Source: CAZPQV01 sp964588705 (lineage in GTDB: Bacteria > Bacteroidota > Bacteroidia > Flavobacteriales > Weeksellaceae). Taken from it: a stretch of DNA of 43,154 bases. This document shows, piece after piece, positions 34,501 to 40,885 of this stretch (position 1 is the stretch's first letter; each line of letters starts with the position of its first letter). The stretch covers positions 1-43,154 of the forward strand of contig CAZPQV010000016.1 in the NCBI GenBank assembly GCA_964588705.1, given 5' to 3'. Under the pieces are notes generated by a model, which saw only the letters and a list, made by a program, of their open reading frames with translations, did not search any database and was not told where the DNA came from. Position numbers and translations under genes: made by a program.

Positions 34501-34561
34501 AGCCCATACTAACAAACAAATGAAAGATAATTATCACCTGTAAATAGCCTGATTTTTTCAT
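31490..34561 (-). CDS. TPR-CHAT caspase-like protease, exported and C-terminally anchored
   Basis: A 1023-aa protein. I start at the ATG at 34561, which gives a clear signal peptide (MKKSGYLQVIIIFHLFVSM, ending GFSQ); the open frame extends 12 codons more. TPR repeats occupy about residues 140-320 (SKAIEYYKASLALYISNIGE and following) with helical repeats to about 500. The CHAT domain fills about 730-960, with the catalytic dyad His852 (LHLAMHST) and Cys895 (LSACDTGNG), followed by GVISMSRAFNYAGIPSTVMSLW. A single TM helix lies at the end (HLILSLTLVLLAFLLY) with a short basic tail. The domain is therefore predicted to be periplasmic, facing the TPR part of the neighbouring membrane protein. 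CHAT is a clan CD cysteine peptidase fold. Confidence 0.88.
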   Translation of the reverse strand: MKKSGYLQVIIIFHLFVSMGFSQTNNKIDYLTVKADSLHANGDYEIAFELRKQAVQKFSSSNTFYKYFLEAKRCLTESCMYEKKAYNYHNPKDSISKQAHQNYFRLAIEKSRQAKKIYEKVKKPDKLFKYEIQSRIYHQLGFTGKWNLALAEAELGLRILKDTLSGKDKKMVDLIHDIGFINAELGDYSKAIEYYKASLALYISNIGEKTTDVALSYNNIGAQYRKIGLRKNELEYLLKAKTIWEQLNNDEDIGHLYVCYGNLFSWYSYYGDYEKAEEYLLKREKIRQQIKSNPKISFIKNQEDKYKDRLREWHDLMLHFARRRDTGKTISFAKAIADHVIKPKKLLNFEVKTIGSSLKFEAEIHQKKNPDLALEKLDQAIKIQETYREEFFTKVFPYKLHKAEILIAVKRMKEAQIILRELNALRSEMTLQENFTLNILNAKVSQELNDAKAANNFYEKAFALLSPSVAGNLETIPTADLKPLISFETIDGFLAMGDFFMDRFKNTSNRIDADKALRRYIIASEIYNQLYLGERYNERLFSVNNEINERLLSGSVLTNNTGLTAVLNTIENNASKLIWSKFVFNNKRIKFKIPQSQLNREEQLKTELNFYQRKISESGTDHKEKVILWKHKVYDLKNELAKIEAIIRKQNPVYYQFNIKEFDVKSLQQTLKEKETILKYSLTNKNGYVFLITKNNVSLVSLGDKNEILTQLNKSLWALKNREADYRHHFIKLKDLLFRHSQSLNYHKLTVIPDGPLHYLPFEVLLMDAEMPLISYAASLMLYQEQRNINPSSNKVNVGAFSAYNTVSKLPKAETEAASILKFFSGKSFVNASKKDFLHQANSFNVLHLAMHSTINEENPEFSSLNFYGNKNAHLLLSELYNENLTADLAVLSACDTGNGFYENGEGVISMSRAFNYAGIPSTVMSLWKVDDEATSKIMNYLYARLSKGEAKDEALKNAKLDYLQNTEDALLKHPYYWSGFVLSGNSDPLVKNDYGLHLILSLTLVLLAFLLYHRNKLIQFFK

Positions 34562-34795
34562 CAAAAAAGCATTTGTAAAACATCTACAAGTTAGCACTAA
34601 AATGTTGATCTGAAAATTATTGCATTTTAGATCTGCTTATATTCAAAGATTTAGGCCGTTAGGTGTTGAATTCTTGAATGATAAAAAACCTGATCTACCG
34701 GAAAGATTCGCCCATTAGATTAAAAAAAATTGTTGATGATAAGTTCTTCAGCAATCAATGATATGTCCAGTATCAGCGCCTGGGATCGGTTGGTG
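34562..34795. other. Gene-free stretch between the CHAT and mnmE genes
   Basis: 234 bp with no ORF longer than about 25 codons and no integrase remnant that I can recognise. It forms the right end of the putative island. Confidence 0.5.
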
Positions 34796-34813
34796 TTACT
34801 TTCCGATACAAAA
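34796..34813 (-). repeat. Right attachment-site-like repeat (3' end of mnmE)
   Basis: The minus strand reads TTTTGTATCGGAAAGTAA, the last codons of mnmE including its stop. It is a direct repeat of 22770-22787 with one difference, a silent T/C in the Phe codon. Confidence 0.72.
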
Positions 34814-36184
34814 CTTCGAAAAAATATTCCCCAGCACCTCGTCATTCGTGAACTCCCCGGAAATCTCTCCAAGGTGTTCCAAAGCATAGCGCAATTCATA
34901 TGCTAAAAGTTCCGTATGGAAACTGTCGGAAATGGCAGATTTCACTCTTTTTACTGATTCTAAAGATTTCTGCAGTGCTTCGTAATGGCGCTGGTTGGTA
35001 ATAACCGTATTTTCTTCTGTCTTTAAGTTTTCAACATAAGAGGAAAGTTCTTTCTTCAATGCTTCGATTCCGGTTTGATCTTTGGCGGAGATTGCGAGAA
35101 TGTTGGAAGTTGGAAGTTGGAAGTCCGAAGAAAGTTGTGAAATAATTTCTCTTTTGTGATTTTTTTCGTTGGAAATATCAGTCTTGGTGAGGCAGATTAT
35201 CGTGAATAAATCTTCTCGCTGTAATTCGCGGAACATTTCTAAATCTTCGGTAAAGTCTTCGGTATTGATGTCAATCAAATAAATTAGAATTTTAGCTCGC
35301 TCTACTTTTTCTTTGGCTTTTTCTACGCCAATTTTTTCAATTTCATCAGTGGTTTCGCGCAATCCTGCGGTATCAATCAGGCGGAAAGCATTACCGTTGA
35401 TATGCAGTACTTCCTCAATCGTATCGCGGGTGGTTCCGGCAATATCAGAAACAATGGCTCTTTCTTCTTTTAATAAAGCGTTTAGCAGTGTAGATTTTCC
35501 GGCGTTTGGTTTCCCGATAATAGCAACGTCTACTCCATTTTTAATGGCGTTTCCGTATTGGAAACTTTCAATCAGTGAATTCAGTTTTTCTTCCAAACGG
35601 TTAAGAAGCATATTCATAGCGGTACGATCGGCAAACTCCACATCTTCTTCCGAAAAATCAAGTTCCAGCTCAACAAGGGAAGTGAAATTGAGCAAGCCTC
35701 CGCGCAGGTCTGATATTTCATTTGAAATCCCTCCTTTCAACTGATTTAATGCTACTTTTCTTGACGCTTCATTTTCACTTGCGATGACATCAGCGATGGC
35801 CTCAGCTTGAGATAAATCAATTCTGCCATTCATAAAGGCGCGCATCGTAAATTCTCCTGCTTTTGCCATTCTTGCACCGTTTTTAATCAAAACTTCAAGA
35901 ATTTTTTTGGCAATATGTGGCGATCCGTGAAAAGAAATTTCCACCGAATTTTCTGTGGTGAAAGTTCTTGGCGCTCTGAAAACCGAAACCATCACTTCAT
36001 CAATCTGCTCAGCACCATCTTTTATAAAGCCATAATGAACGGTATGCGAATCTGCATCTGCAAGCTTTTTTCCTTCAAAACAGCGGTCAACGATTTCAAA
36101 AGCATTATCGCCCGAAACTCTTATAATTCCGAGAGCGCCAATTCCGTTGGCAGTAGCAAGTGCGCAGATGGTGTCGTGATTCAT
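34796..36184 (-). CDS. mnmE: tRNA uridine-5-carboxymethylaminomethyl(34) synthesis GTPase
   Basis: A 462-aa GTPase that with MnmG modifies the wobble uridine of several tRNAs. N-terminal tetrahydrofolate-binding domain (DTICALATANGIGALGIIRVSG), helical domain, inserted G domain (P-loop GKPNAGKSTLLN, DTAGLRE) and the C-terminal motif FCIGK with the functional cysteine. I start at the ATG at 36184; the frame stays open 25 codons further, but those codons are the translation of a heptamer repeat. The G4 motif reads TKTD rather than NKxD. Three exact TTGGAAG heptamers (35103-35123) lie in frame within the G domain, encoding FQLPTSN. The 3' end carries the right attachment-like repeat. Confidence 0.95.
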   Translation of the reverse strand: MNHDTICALATANGIGALGIIRVSGDNAFEIVDRCFEGKKLADADSHTVHYGFIKDGAEQIDEVMVSVFRAPRTFTTENSVEISFHGSPHIAKKILEVLIKNGARMAKAGEFTMRAFMNGRIDLSQAEAIADVIASENEASRKVALNQLKGGISNEISDLRGGLLNFTSLVELELDFSEEDVEFADRTAMNMLLNRLEEKLNSLIESFQYGNAIKNGVDVAIIGKPNAGKSTLLNALLKEERAIVSDIAGTTRDTIEEVLHINGNAFRLIDTAGLRETTDEIEKIGVEKAKEKVERAKILIYLIDINTEDFTEDLEMFRELQREDLFTIICLTKTDISNEKNHKREIISQLSSDFQLPTSNILAISAKDQTGIEALKKELSSYVENLKTEENTVITNQRHYEALQKSLESVKRVKSAISDSFHTELLAYELRYALEHLGEISGEFTNDEVLGNIFSKFCIGK

Positions 36185-36204
36185 ATTGCAAAAATAGGGA
36201 AAAG

Positions 36205-36232
36205 TTGGAAGATGGAAGACGGAAGACGGGAG
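36205..36232. repeat. Four tandem NNGGAAG heptamers upstream of mnmE
   Basis: TTGGAAG, ATGGAAG, ACGGAAG, ACGGGAG in a row, between the ndk terminator and the mnmE start. Same family as the blocks at 14908 and 35103, and in the reverse sense at 11774. Confidence 0.7.
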
Positions 36233-36250
36233 ACTAAGGTGGCAAACAAA

Positions 36251-36277
36251 AAAAGCCAAAACAATGTTTTGACTTTT
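36251..36277 (-). terminator. Rho-independent terminator after ndk
   Basis: An AAAAG-C-CAAAAC / GTTTTG-A-CTTTT stem (11 pairs, one mismatch) with a 3-nt loop and a T run on the minus strand, 24 nt past the ndk stop. Confidence 0.7.
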
Positions 36278-36300
36278 ATATTTTATTCGTAGAATGCAGA

Positions 36301-36717
36301 TTAGAAAATTTCTCTTCCTGAAAAATGGAAATTGGCTTCGATTAAAGCATTCTCATCCGAGTCTGATCCGTGAACTGCATTTTCGCCAACGCTTCTTGCA
36401 AACATTTTTCTGATGGTTCCTTCTGCAGCTTCAGCAGGGTTTGTTGCACCAATCAGTTTTCTGAAATCTTCAACTGCATTTTCTTTTTCCAATACCGCAG
36501 CAACAATTGGTCCTGAAGACATAAATTCTACCAATTCTCCGTAGAAAGGTCTTGCTGCGTGCACTTCGTAAAACTTCTGTGCATCAGCAACAGTAAGTTG
36601 TGTAAGTTTCATTGCTTTGATTTTAAATCCTGCTTCTGCAATCTTTCCAAGGATGGCTCCGATATGTCCGTCAGTAACAGCATCCGGCTTAATCATCGTA
36701 AAAGTGATATTTGACAT
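36301..36717 (-). CDS. ndk: Nucleoside diphosphate kinase
   Basis: A 138-aa enzyme that equalises NTP and dNTP pools by phosphate transfer through a histidine. The N-terminus NITFTMIKPDAV is the family start. The active-site motif NAVHGSDSDENA contains the phosphorylated His, close to residue 115. Length is typical. It has a TATCTTTG box 21 nt upstream and its own terminator, so it is monocistronic. Confidence 0.97.
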   Translation of the reverse strand: MSNITFTMIKPDAVTDGHIGAILGKIAEAGFKIKAMKLTQLTVADAQKFYEVHAARPFYGELVEFMSSGPIVAAVLEKENAVEDFRKLIGATNPAEAAEGTIRKMFARSVGENAVHGSDSDENALIEANFHFSGREIF

Positions 36718-36735
36718 ATTTTAATTAATTTAATG

Positions 36736-36765
36736 TTGCAAAGATAAAAAATTGTTCTATATTTG
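36736..36765 (+). promoter_or_regulatory. Two-box promoter directed away from ndk
   Basis: TTG (36736-36738), 19 nt, then TATATTTG (36758-36765). Both boxes and spacing fit the Bacteroidota consensus, yet no protein gene follows on the plus strand. Expected start near 36772. Confidence 0.55.
36739..36746 (-). promoter_or_regulatory. -7 box for ndk
   Basis: Minus strand TATCTTTG, 21 nt before the ndk start. It lies back to back with the plus-strand promoter at 36736-36765. Confidence 0.55.
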
Positions 36766-36798
36766 TGTCGGAAATTCAATGAGACACTTCTGCAAATT

Positions 36799-36815
36799 TT
36801 GGCACGAATGTTGTT
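36799..36815 (+). promoter_or_regulatory. Sigma-54-like promoter
   Basis: TTGGCACGAATGTTGTT fits the -24/-12 consensus YTGGCACGRNNNTTGCW at every defined position but one (T for C at the -12 GC). It faces the terminator at 36870. Sigma-54 occurs in Flavobacteriia, but no activator site was recognised. Confidence 0.45.
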
Positions 36816-36869
36816 AATTCACTTGCAGATTCTCATGTTTAATTTGAGTTTTCATGGTTATTAGTTTTT

Positions 36870-36892
36870 ACCCAGCTTCGGCTGGGTTTTTT
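36870..36892 (+). terminator. Terminator with a UUCG tetraloop
   Basis: ACCCAGC-TTCG-GCTGGGT then six Ts. A 7-bp GC-rich stem with an extra-stable UUCG loop, on the plus strand where no CDS ends. Confidence 0.88.
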
Positions 36893-37059
36893 ATTTCGCG
36901 ACAACCTTATTGTTTATCGAGGTTAAGAGTAAATCTAAATTTTATTCCAACTCAATTCTGTCTTTCGTTATTAATTTAATTTTAAATAAACGTGACGAAA
37001 AATTAAGATACTCTTAAGTAGAATATCTTTATGAAAAAAATATTTTTTTAAATAAAATA

Positions 37060-38001
37060 TTAGCTGAATCTGGAACTTGAAGCCTGTTCTTCCGCCTCTT
37101 CCATCAGTTTGAGATAAGTGATATAACGGGATTCTTCAATTTCACCTGTTTCAATGGCCTCAAGAACGGCGCATCTCGGTTCGTTGACATGAAGACAGTT
37201 GTGAAATTTACACTGTTCTTTAGTTTTGAGAATCTCCGGGAAATAATGCTGAATTTCTTCTTTACCCACATCAATCATCGCAAATTCCCGAACGCCAGGC
37301 GTATCGATTACAGCACCACCAAAATTCCAGAAATGCATTTGAGCAAATGTTGTCGTATGTTTTCCTTTGAGATGAGTTTCAGAAATTTCTCCGGTTTTTA
37401 AATCCAATTCCGGCTGAAGTGCATTGACCAAAGTTGATTTTCCACTTCCTGAATGCCCAAAAAACACAGAAGTTTTATCTTTTACGCTTTCCTGAAGAAT
37501 ATCAAGATTCAACTTTGAATAGGATGAAATTTCAAGGGCACTATAGCCGATTTTCTGATAAATTTCTTCAATTTCATGAATAATTTCTTGTTCCTCATCA
37601 TTCATCAAATCCATCTTATTGAACAGAATTAAAGTCTGAATATTGTAGGCCTCACAACACGCCAAAAAACGGTCGAGAAAACCAAGTGATGTTTCAGGAT
37701 GCTTCAGTGAAAAAATAAAGCACGCCAAATCGATATTAGAAGCGATGATATGAGCTTCCTTGGAAAGATTTACCGACTTCCGGATGAGATAATTTTTACG
37801 AGGTTCAATCTTCGTGATCCAGGCAATATCATCCTTTTCGAGCTTGAATTCTACAAAATCTCCGACAGCCAATGGATTGGTGAGACGGGTTTTTATCAGT
37901 TTAAATTTTCCGCGGATGCGGGCTTCATATACCTTTGCTGTCTCAGATTCCAAAACCTGATACCAACTTCCGGTAGATTTTATAATAAGCCCTTTCAGCA
38001 T
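37060..38001 (-). CDS. rsgA: Ribosome small-subunit-dependent GTPase A
   Basis: A 313-aa circularly permuted GTPase that helps late maturation of the 30S subunit. N-terminal OB fold (about 1-70), then G4 first (LFNKMDL), followed by the P-loop GHSGSGKSTLVNAL, and G3 (DTPGVRE). The C-terminal zinc motif reads C-x4-C-x-H-x5-C in CKFHNCLHVNEPRC-type order. It begins 9 nt after the DAHP synthase/chorismate mutase gene, on the same strand, so they are probably cotranscribed. Confidence 0.95.
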   Translation of the reverse strand: MLKGLIIKSTGSWYQVLESETAKVYEARIRGKFKLIKTRLTNPLAVGDFVEFKLEKDDIAWITKIEPRKNYLIRKSVNLSKEAHIIASNIDLACFIFSLKHPETSLGFLDRFLACCEAYNIQTLILFNKMDLMNDEEQEIIHEIEEIYQKIGYSALEISSYSKLNLDILQESVKDKTSVFFGHSGSGKSTLVNALQPELDLKTGEISETHLKGKHTTTFAQMHFWNFGGAVIDTPGVREFAMIDVGKEEIQHYFPEILKTKEQCKFHNCLHVNEPRCAVLEAIETGEIEESRYITYLKLMEEAEEQASSSRFS

Positions 38002-38010
38002 TAAAAAAAA

Positions 38011-39093
38011 CTATTGTTTATTAATCATAACACTGTTCTGAACCTCGATGGATTCTTCGTGAATTGCCTTGAACAGTTTTTCGATAAACTCTTTGTTCAT
38101 CCCGGTTTCTTCCGCTTTTTGATTGGCATATTCCGTAATCACTTTCCAGCGCTCCGGTTGAAAAATCGCAATATTATTTTTCTTCTTCACACCTCCAATG
38201 ACCTCAGAAAGTTTCATTCTTTGAGAAAGCAAATCAATAATCTGATAATCGATGTCGGAAATTACAGTTCTGTGCTTTCCGATTTCATCTTCATAACCTG
38301 AAATGTCTGATTTTCTCACCTTCAAATCGGCAATCATCTCTGCCAGAGTCTCAGGTGTAATCTGCTGTGCAGCATCGCTCCACGCCGCATCCGGATTACA
38401 GTGCGTTTCAATCATTGCACCATGATAGCCCACGTTCAGCGCTTCTTGCGCAACATCCGCAAGTCCGGTTCTGTTGCCGCAGATATGCGATGGATCCACC
38501 AACAGCGGAATATTTGGAAACTGATTTTTGAAATCGAGCGCAATCTGCCAGTTTGGAATATTTCTGTATTTTGTTTTCTGATACGTTGAAAAACCACGGT
38601 GAATGGCTCCAAGATTCGTAATGCCCTGACCAAGCAATCTTTCCAAAGCTCCAATCCATAAACCAAGGTCGGGATTTACAGGGTTTTTCACCAAGACAGG
38701 TTTATTGGTGCCGCGAAGTGCAACCGCAATTTCCTGTACCGTAAACGGATTTACGGTAGAGCGAGCGCCAATCCAAAGAATATCAACATCTGCTTCCAGC
38801 GCTGCGTAAACGTGATGTGCGTTGGCAACTTCAGTGGTTGTTTTAAAGCCAAATTCATCCTTGACTTTCTTTAGCCAATTAAGACCAATTACGCCAACAC
38901 CTTCAAAACCGTTGGGCTTGGTTCTGGGCTTCCAAATGCCGGCGCGGAAAACAGAAACATCTGCATTGGATTCTTTTATTCTCTGTGCTGTTTCCAGCAT
39001 CTGTGCTTCACTTTCTGCACTGCAGGGACCTGCAATGATGAGCGGTTTACTGAATTCATTAATCCAGTCGTTTTTCAGTTCGTTCAGTTCCAT
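38011..39093 (-). CDS. Bifunctional DAHP synthase / chorismate mutase
   Basis: A 360-aa fusion. Residues about 1-260 are the type I-beta-like (KDPG-aldolase-related) 3-deoxy-7-phosphoheptulonate synthase: PLIIAGPCSAES, FRAGIWKPRTKPNGFEG, LWIGARSTVNPF, LVDPSHICGNR and IETHCNPDAAWSDA. Residues about 268-360 are an AroQ-type chorismate mutase: HRTVISDIDYQIIDLLSQRM with the Arg/Lys active-site spacing. It commits carbon to the shikimate pathway and forms prephenate; fusions like this are usually feedback-controlled by prephenate or chorismate through the mutase domain. First gene of a pair with rsgA. Confidence 0.94.
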   Translation of the reverse strand: MELNELKNDWINEFSKPLIIAGPCSAESEAQMLETAQRIKESNADVSVFRAGIWKPRTKPNGFEGVGVIGLNWLKKVKDEFGFKTTTEVANAHHVYAALEADVDILWIGARSTVNPFTVQEIAVALRGTNKPVLVKNPVNPDLGLWIGALERLLGQGITNLGAIHRGFSTYQKTKYRNIPNWQIALDFKNQFPNIPLLVDPSHICGNRTGLADVAQEALNVGYHGAMIETHCNPDAAWSDAAQQITPETLAEMIADLKVRKSDISGYEDEIGKHRTVISDIDYQIIDLLSQRMKLSEVIGGVKKKNNIAIFQPERWKVITEYANQKAEETGMNKEFIEKLFKAIHEESIEVQNSVMINKQ

Positions 39094-39106
39094 CTTCTTT
39101 ATCCTA

Positions 39107-39114
39107 CAAAATTA
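39107..39114 (-). promoter_or_regulatory. -7 box for the DAHP synthase/rsgA pair
   Basis: Minus strand TAATTTTG, 13 nt before the start codon. A weak call: no -33 box. Confidence 0.3.
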
Positions 39115-39165
39115 GTGGTTTCCTAAAAAATATTAATTAAAAAATGATTGTAATAAGGTGCAAAA

Positions 39166-39789
39166 TTATGAAAAATCAAATTTAAAAAGATCATCCAGTT
39201 CCCATAATACCGGATTCTTTTCGGCCATCATTTCAAATATCTTTCTTTTAGTAATAATTTCTTTTTTCAGGGCTTTGTCCATCACATATTCTACCTGAAT
39301 TGTAAAGTTGTTTACTTTATGCTTGAAATGATTGAAAAATTCTCCCTGTACTTTCTCAAATTCAGCTTTAGCAGTTTCTGAAGAATAATTAATCCTGATG
39401 GTATCTTCGTCCCATTTCCCCAATTTAAAACCGCTGATTGCGTTATAAAGAACAATATCTTTTTCTCGCATTTGTTCAAGAAAATGTGTCCATTCGTTCT
39501 GCAAATCGGTTTCTGTAAAATGATTGCTTGGAAGGTTCTCTTCTTTTGGTGCTGTAAACAGCGTGACTTCCTCTTCTTCCTTTTTATTTAGTGCTTCAGT
39601 AATGCTGAATTTTGAAGGTTTCTTACCGTTTGAGATTGGTTCGTTAACCGTTTGAATCGGTTTTGGCTTTGGCTCTTCGGGCTGTATTGTAGGCTTTACT
39701 TCAACCGGTTTTGGCTGAATTTCTTTTTTTACGATTAAGTTCTGTGATGCAGTCGCATCAGTGCAATTTCTACTGTAAGCCGTGGATTC
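39166..39789 (-). pseudogene. dnaX: 3' part of dnaX (tau C-terminal region), out of frame with the 5' part
   Basis: An open frame, -1 relative to the gamma-encoding part, running from 39789 to the stop at 39166. It encodes a Lys/Pro/Glu-rich linker (VKKEIQPKPVEVKPTIQPEE, then EEPKPKPIQTVNEP) and a C-terminal globular domain (QNEWTHFLEQMREKDIVLYN). That is the normal build of the tau extension in Bacteroidota DnaX. There is no plausible start codon of its own near the beginning, so it is the rest of dnaX rather than a separate gene. Confidence 0.8.
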
Positions 39790-40787
39790 TTAGAATTTTT
39801 ATAATTGATGTCGGCATGATTACAAATTTCAATAGCATCAATTAATTCCTGGGCGCTCCAGTTTTTACTTTGAGCAGCAAATTTTTCTTTGGTTTTCTCT
39901 CCTACTTCAATCAGATTTAAAGTTTTTGGGTTCTGAGCCATCATCAAATCTCTGAAATGACTTCCCATTCCTCCGATAAAAATATGCGGATCGAATCCTC
40001 TTTTTACAATATCATTTAAAGCAGAAAGAATCCCCGGAATATCGTTGGCTTTGGCAAGATCTGCAATGTTCAAATACTCATCATAATCGAGAATATTCAG
40101 AACTTCTGCGGCTTTGGCAAGCGTAATATTCTTTTGCGTGAATGTCGTTAGTCTGTCAAAAATTGAAAGGGCATCACGAAGCGCACCATCAGATTTCTGA
40201 GCAATCAGATAAAGTGCGTCATCCTCGTATTTTACCTCCTCCTTATCTGCAATTTTTCTTAAATGCTCCTGAATGTCTTCAATCGTGATTCTCTTGAAGT
40301 CATAAATTTGACAACGCGATAAAATCGTTGGGATAATCTTGTGCTTCTCCGTTGTTGCCAGAATGAAAATCGCATGTGCAGGCGGTTCTTCCAAAGTTTT
40401 AAGAAAAGCATTAAATGCCGACGCAGATAGCATATGCACCTCGTCGATGATATACACTTTGTATTTCCCGGTTTGCGGCGCAAAACGAACCTGATCGGTC
40501 AATTCACGAATGTCATCAACAGAGTTGTTAGAAGCCGCATCGAGTTCGAAGATATTGTATGCAAATCCGTCTTCGGAAGTGGTTCCGTCTTTCTCGTTGA
40601 TTTTTCGTGCAAGAATCCTCGCACAAGTGGTTTTACCAACTCCTCTCGGACCGCAGAACAACAGCGCCTGCGCCAATTGGCTGTTATCTATGGCGTGCTC
40701 CAAAGTATCTGTAACGTGTGACTGCCCAACAACAGTGTCGAACTCTTGCGGACGGTATTTGCGTGCTGATACAATGAAATTTTCCAT
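39735..40787 (-). CDS. dnaX: DNA polymerase III gamma/tau subunit, gamma-length part
   Basis: The ATPase clamp-loader subunit. 350 residues with the AAA+ core: RPQEFDTVVGQ, Walker A GPRGVGKTTCARI, Walker B/DExx IIDEVHML, sensor 1 ATTEKHKI, and the domain III region to RLTVEIALMRLH. Family members have a CysX zinc module after Walker A; here the insert reads KINEKDGTTSEDG and lacks the cysteines. The frame ends HHRT-stop at 39735-39737. The tau extension continues in the -1 frame, open back to 39789. A full-length gene would span 39166-40787. It may be a sequence error, a real mutation, or recoding that gives gamma and tau. Confidence 0.88.
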   Translation of the reverse strand: MENFIVSARKYRPQEFDTVVGQSHVTDTLEHAIDNSQLAQALLFCGPRGVGKTTCARILARKINEKDGTTSEDGFAYNIFELDAASNNSVDDIRELTDQVRFAPQTGKYKVYIIDEVHMLSASAFNAFLKTLEEPPAHAIFILATTEKHKIIPTILSRCQIYDFKRITIEDIQEHLRKIADKEEVKYEDDALYLIAQKSDGALRDALSIFDRLTTFTQKNITLAKAAEVLNILDYDEYLNIADLAKANDIPGILSALNDIVKRGFDPHIFIGGMGSHFRDLMMAQNPKTLNLIEVGEKTKEKFAAQSKNWSAQELIDAIEICNHADINYKNSKNPRLTVEIALMRLHHRT

Positions 40788-40822
40788 TCCTCAAAAATAG
40801 AGATTTTTAGCTTTAAAAAAAA

Positions 40823-40853
40823 ACTTTGCCGAAGTTTTACACTCCGGCAAAGT
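40823..40853 (-). terminator. Rho-independent terminator after the pyrophosphatase gene
   Basis: A 9-bp stem (ACTTTGCCG / CGGCAAAGT) with a 13-nt loop, then eight Ts on the minus strand. It lies 33 nt past the stop. Confidence 0.8.
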
Positions 40854-40885
40854 AAAATTATTTTTAAGTTTTGAAAATGAAAATC

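Larger units (their letters stand above)
22770..34813. mobile_element. Putative 12-kb genomic island inserted at the 3' end of mnmE
   Basis: Bounded by direct repeats of the mnmE 3' end (22770-22787 and 34796-34813). Its content is accessory: a HipB/S/T toxin-antitoxin operon, a truncated reverse transcriptase, a broken lipoprotein gene and its paralogue, secreted proteins, and an ECF sigma/CHAT protease module. Everything outside is housekeeping on both sides. I see no integrase, transposase or mobilisation gene inside, so it may be a decayed or trans-mobilised element. The boundary call rests on the repeats and gene content only. Confidence 0.6.
36772..36892 (+). ncRNA. Candidate small RNA, about 120 nt (or about 65 nt from an inner sigma-54-like start)
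   Basis: A complete small transcription unit in the ndk-rsgA gap: plus-strand promoter upstream, a GC-rich terminator at 36870-36892, and no conserved-looking ORF between (the only ATG frame gives 18 codons). An inner sigma-54-like promoter at 36799-36815 would give a shorter form starting near 36826. No match to a known RNA family that I recognise. The rest of the 342-bp gap (36893-37059) shows nothing I can name. Confidence 0.45.

Noticed and set aside
30229..34561. Reading the CHAT/sigma module as a CRISPR type III-E (Craspase) locus
   Set aside because: No repeats, no Cas7-11-like protein and no CRISPR array are present; the protease is exported and membrane anchored. Only the logic is comparable.
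36185..36259. Longer MnmE start, 25 residues upstream
   Set aside because: The extra residues (LPSSVFHLPTFP) are the translation of the tandem heptamer repeat; the normal family N-terminus starts at 36184.
36923..37017. TTAAGAGTA / TACTCTTAA inverted repeat in the ndk-rsgA gap
   Set aside because: Nine bases each, 77 nt apart and AT-rich; likely by chance, with no link to a gene.
39721..39737. A7 run as a programmed -1 slippage site for dnaX gamma/tau
   Set aside because: Two zero-frame stop codons (TAA at 39735-39737 and another TAA 6 nt on) come before the run, so zero-frame translation ends first. No other clear slippery heptamer is seen in the overlap.
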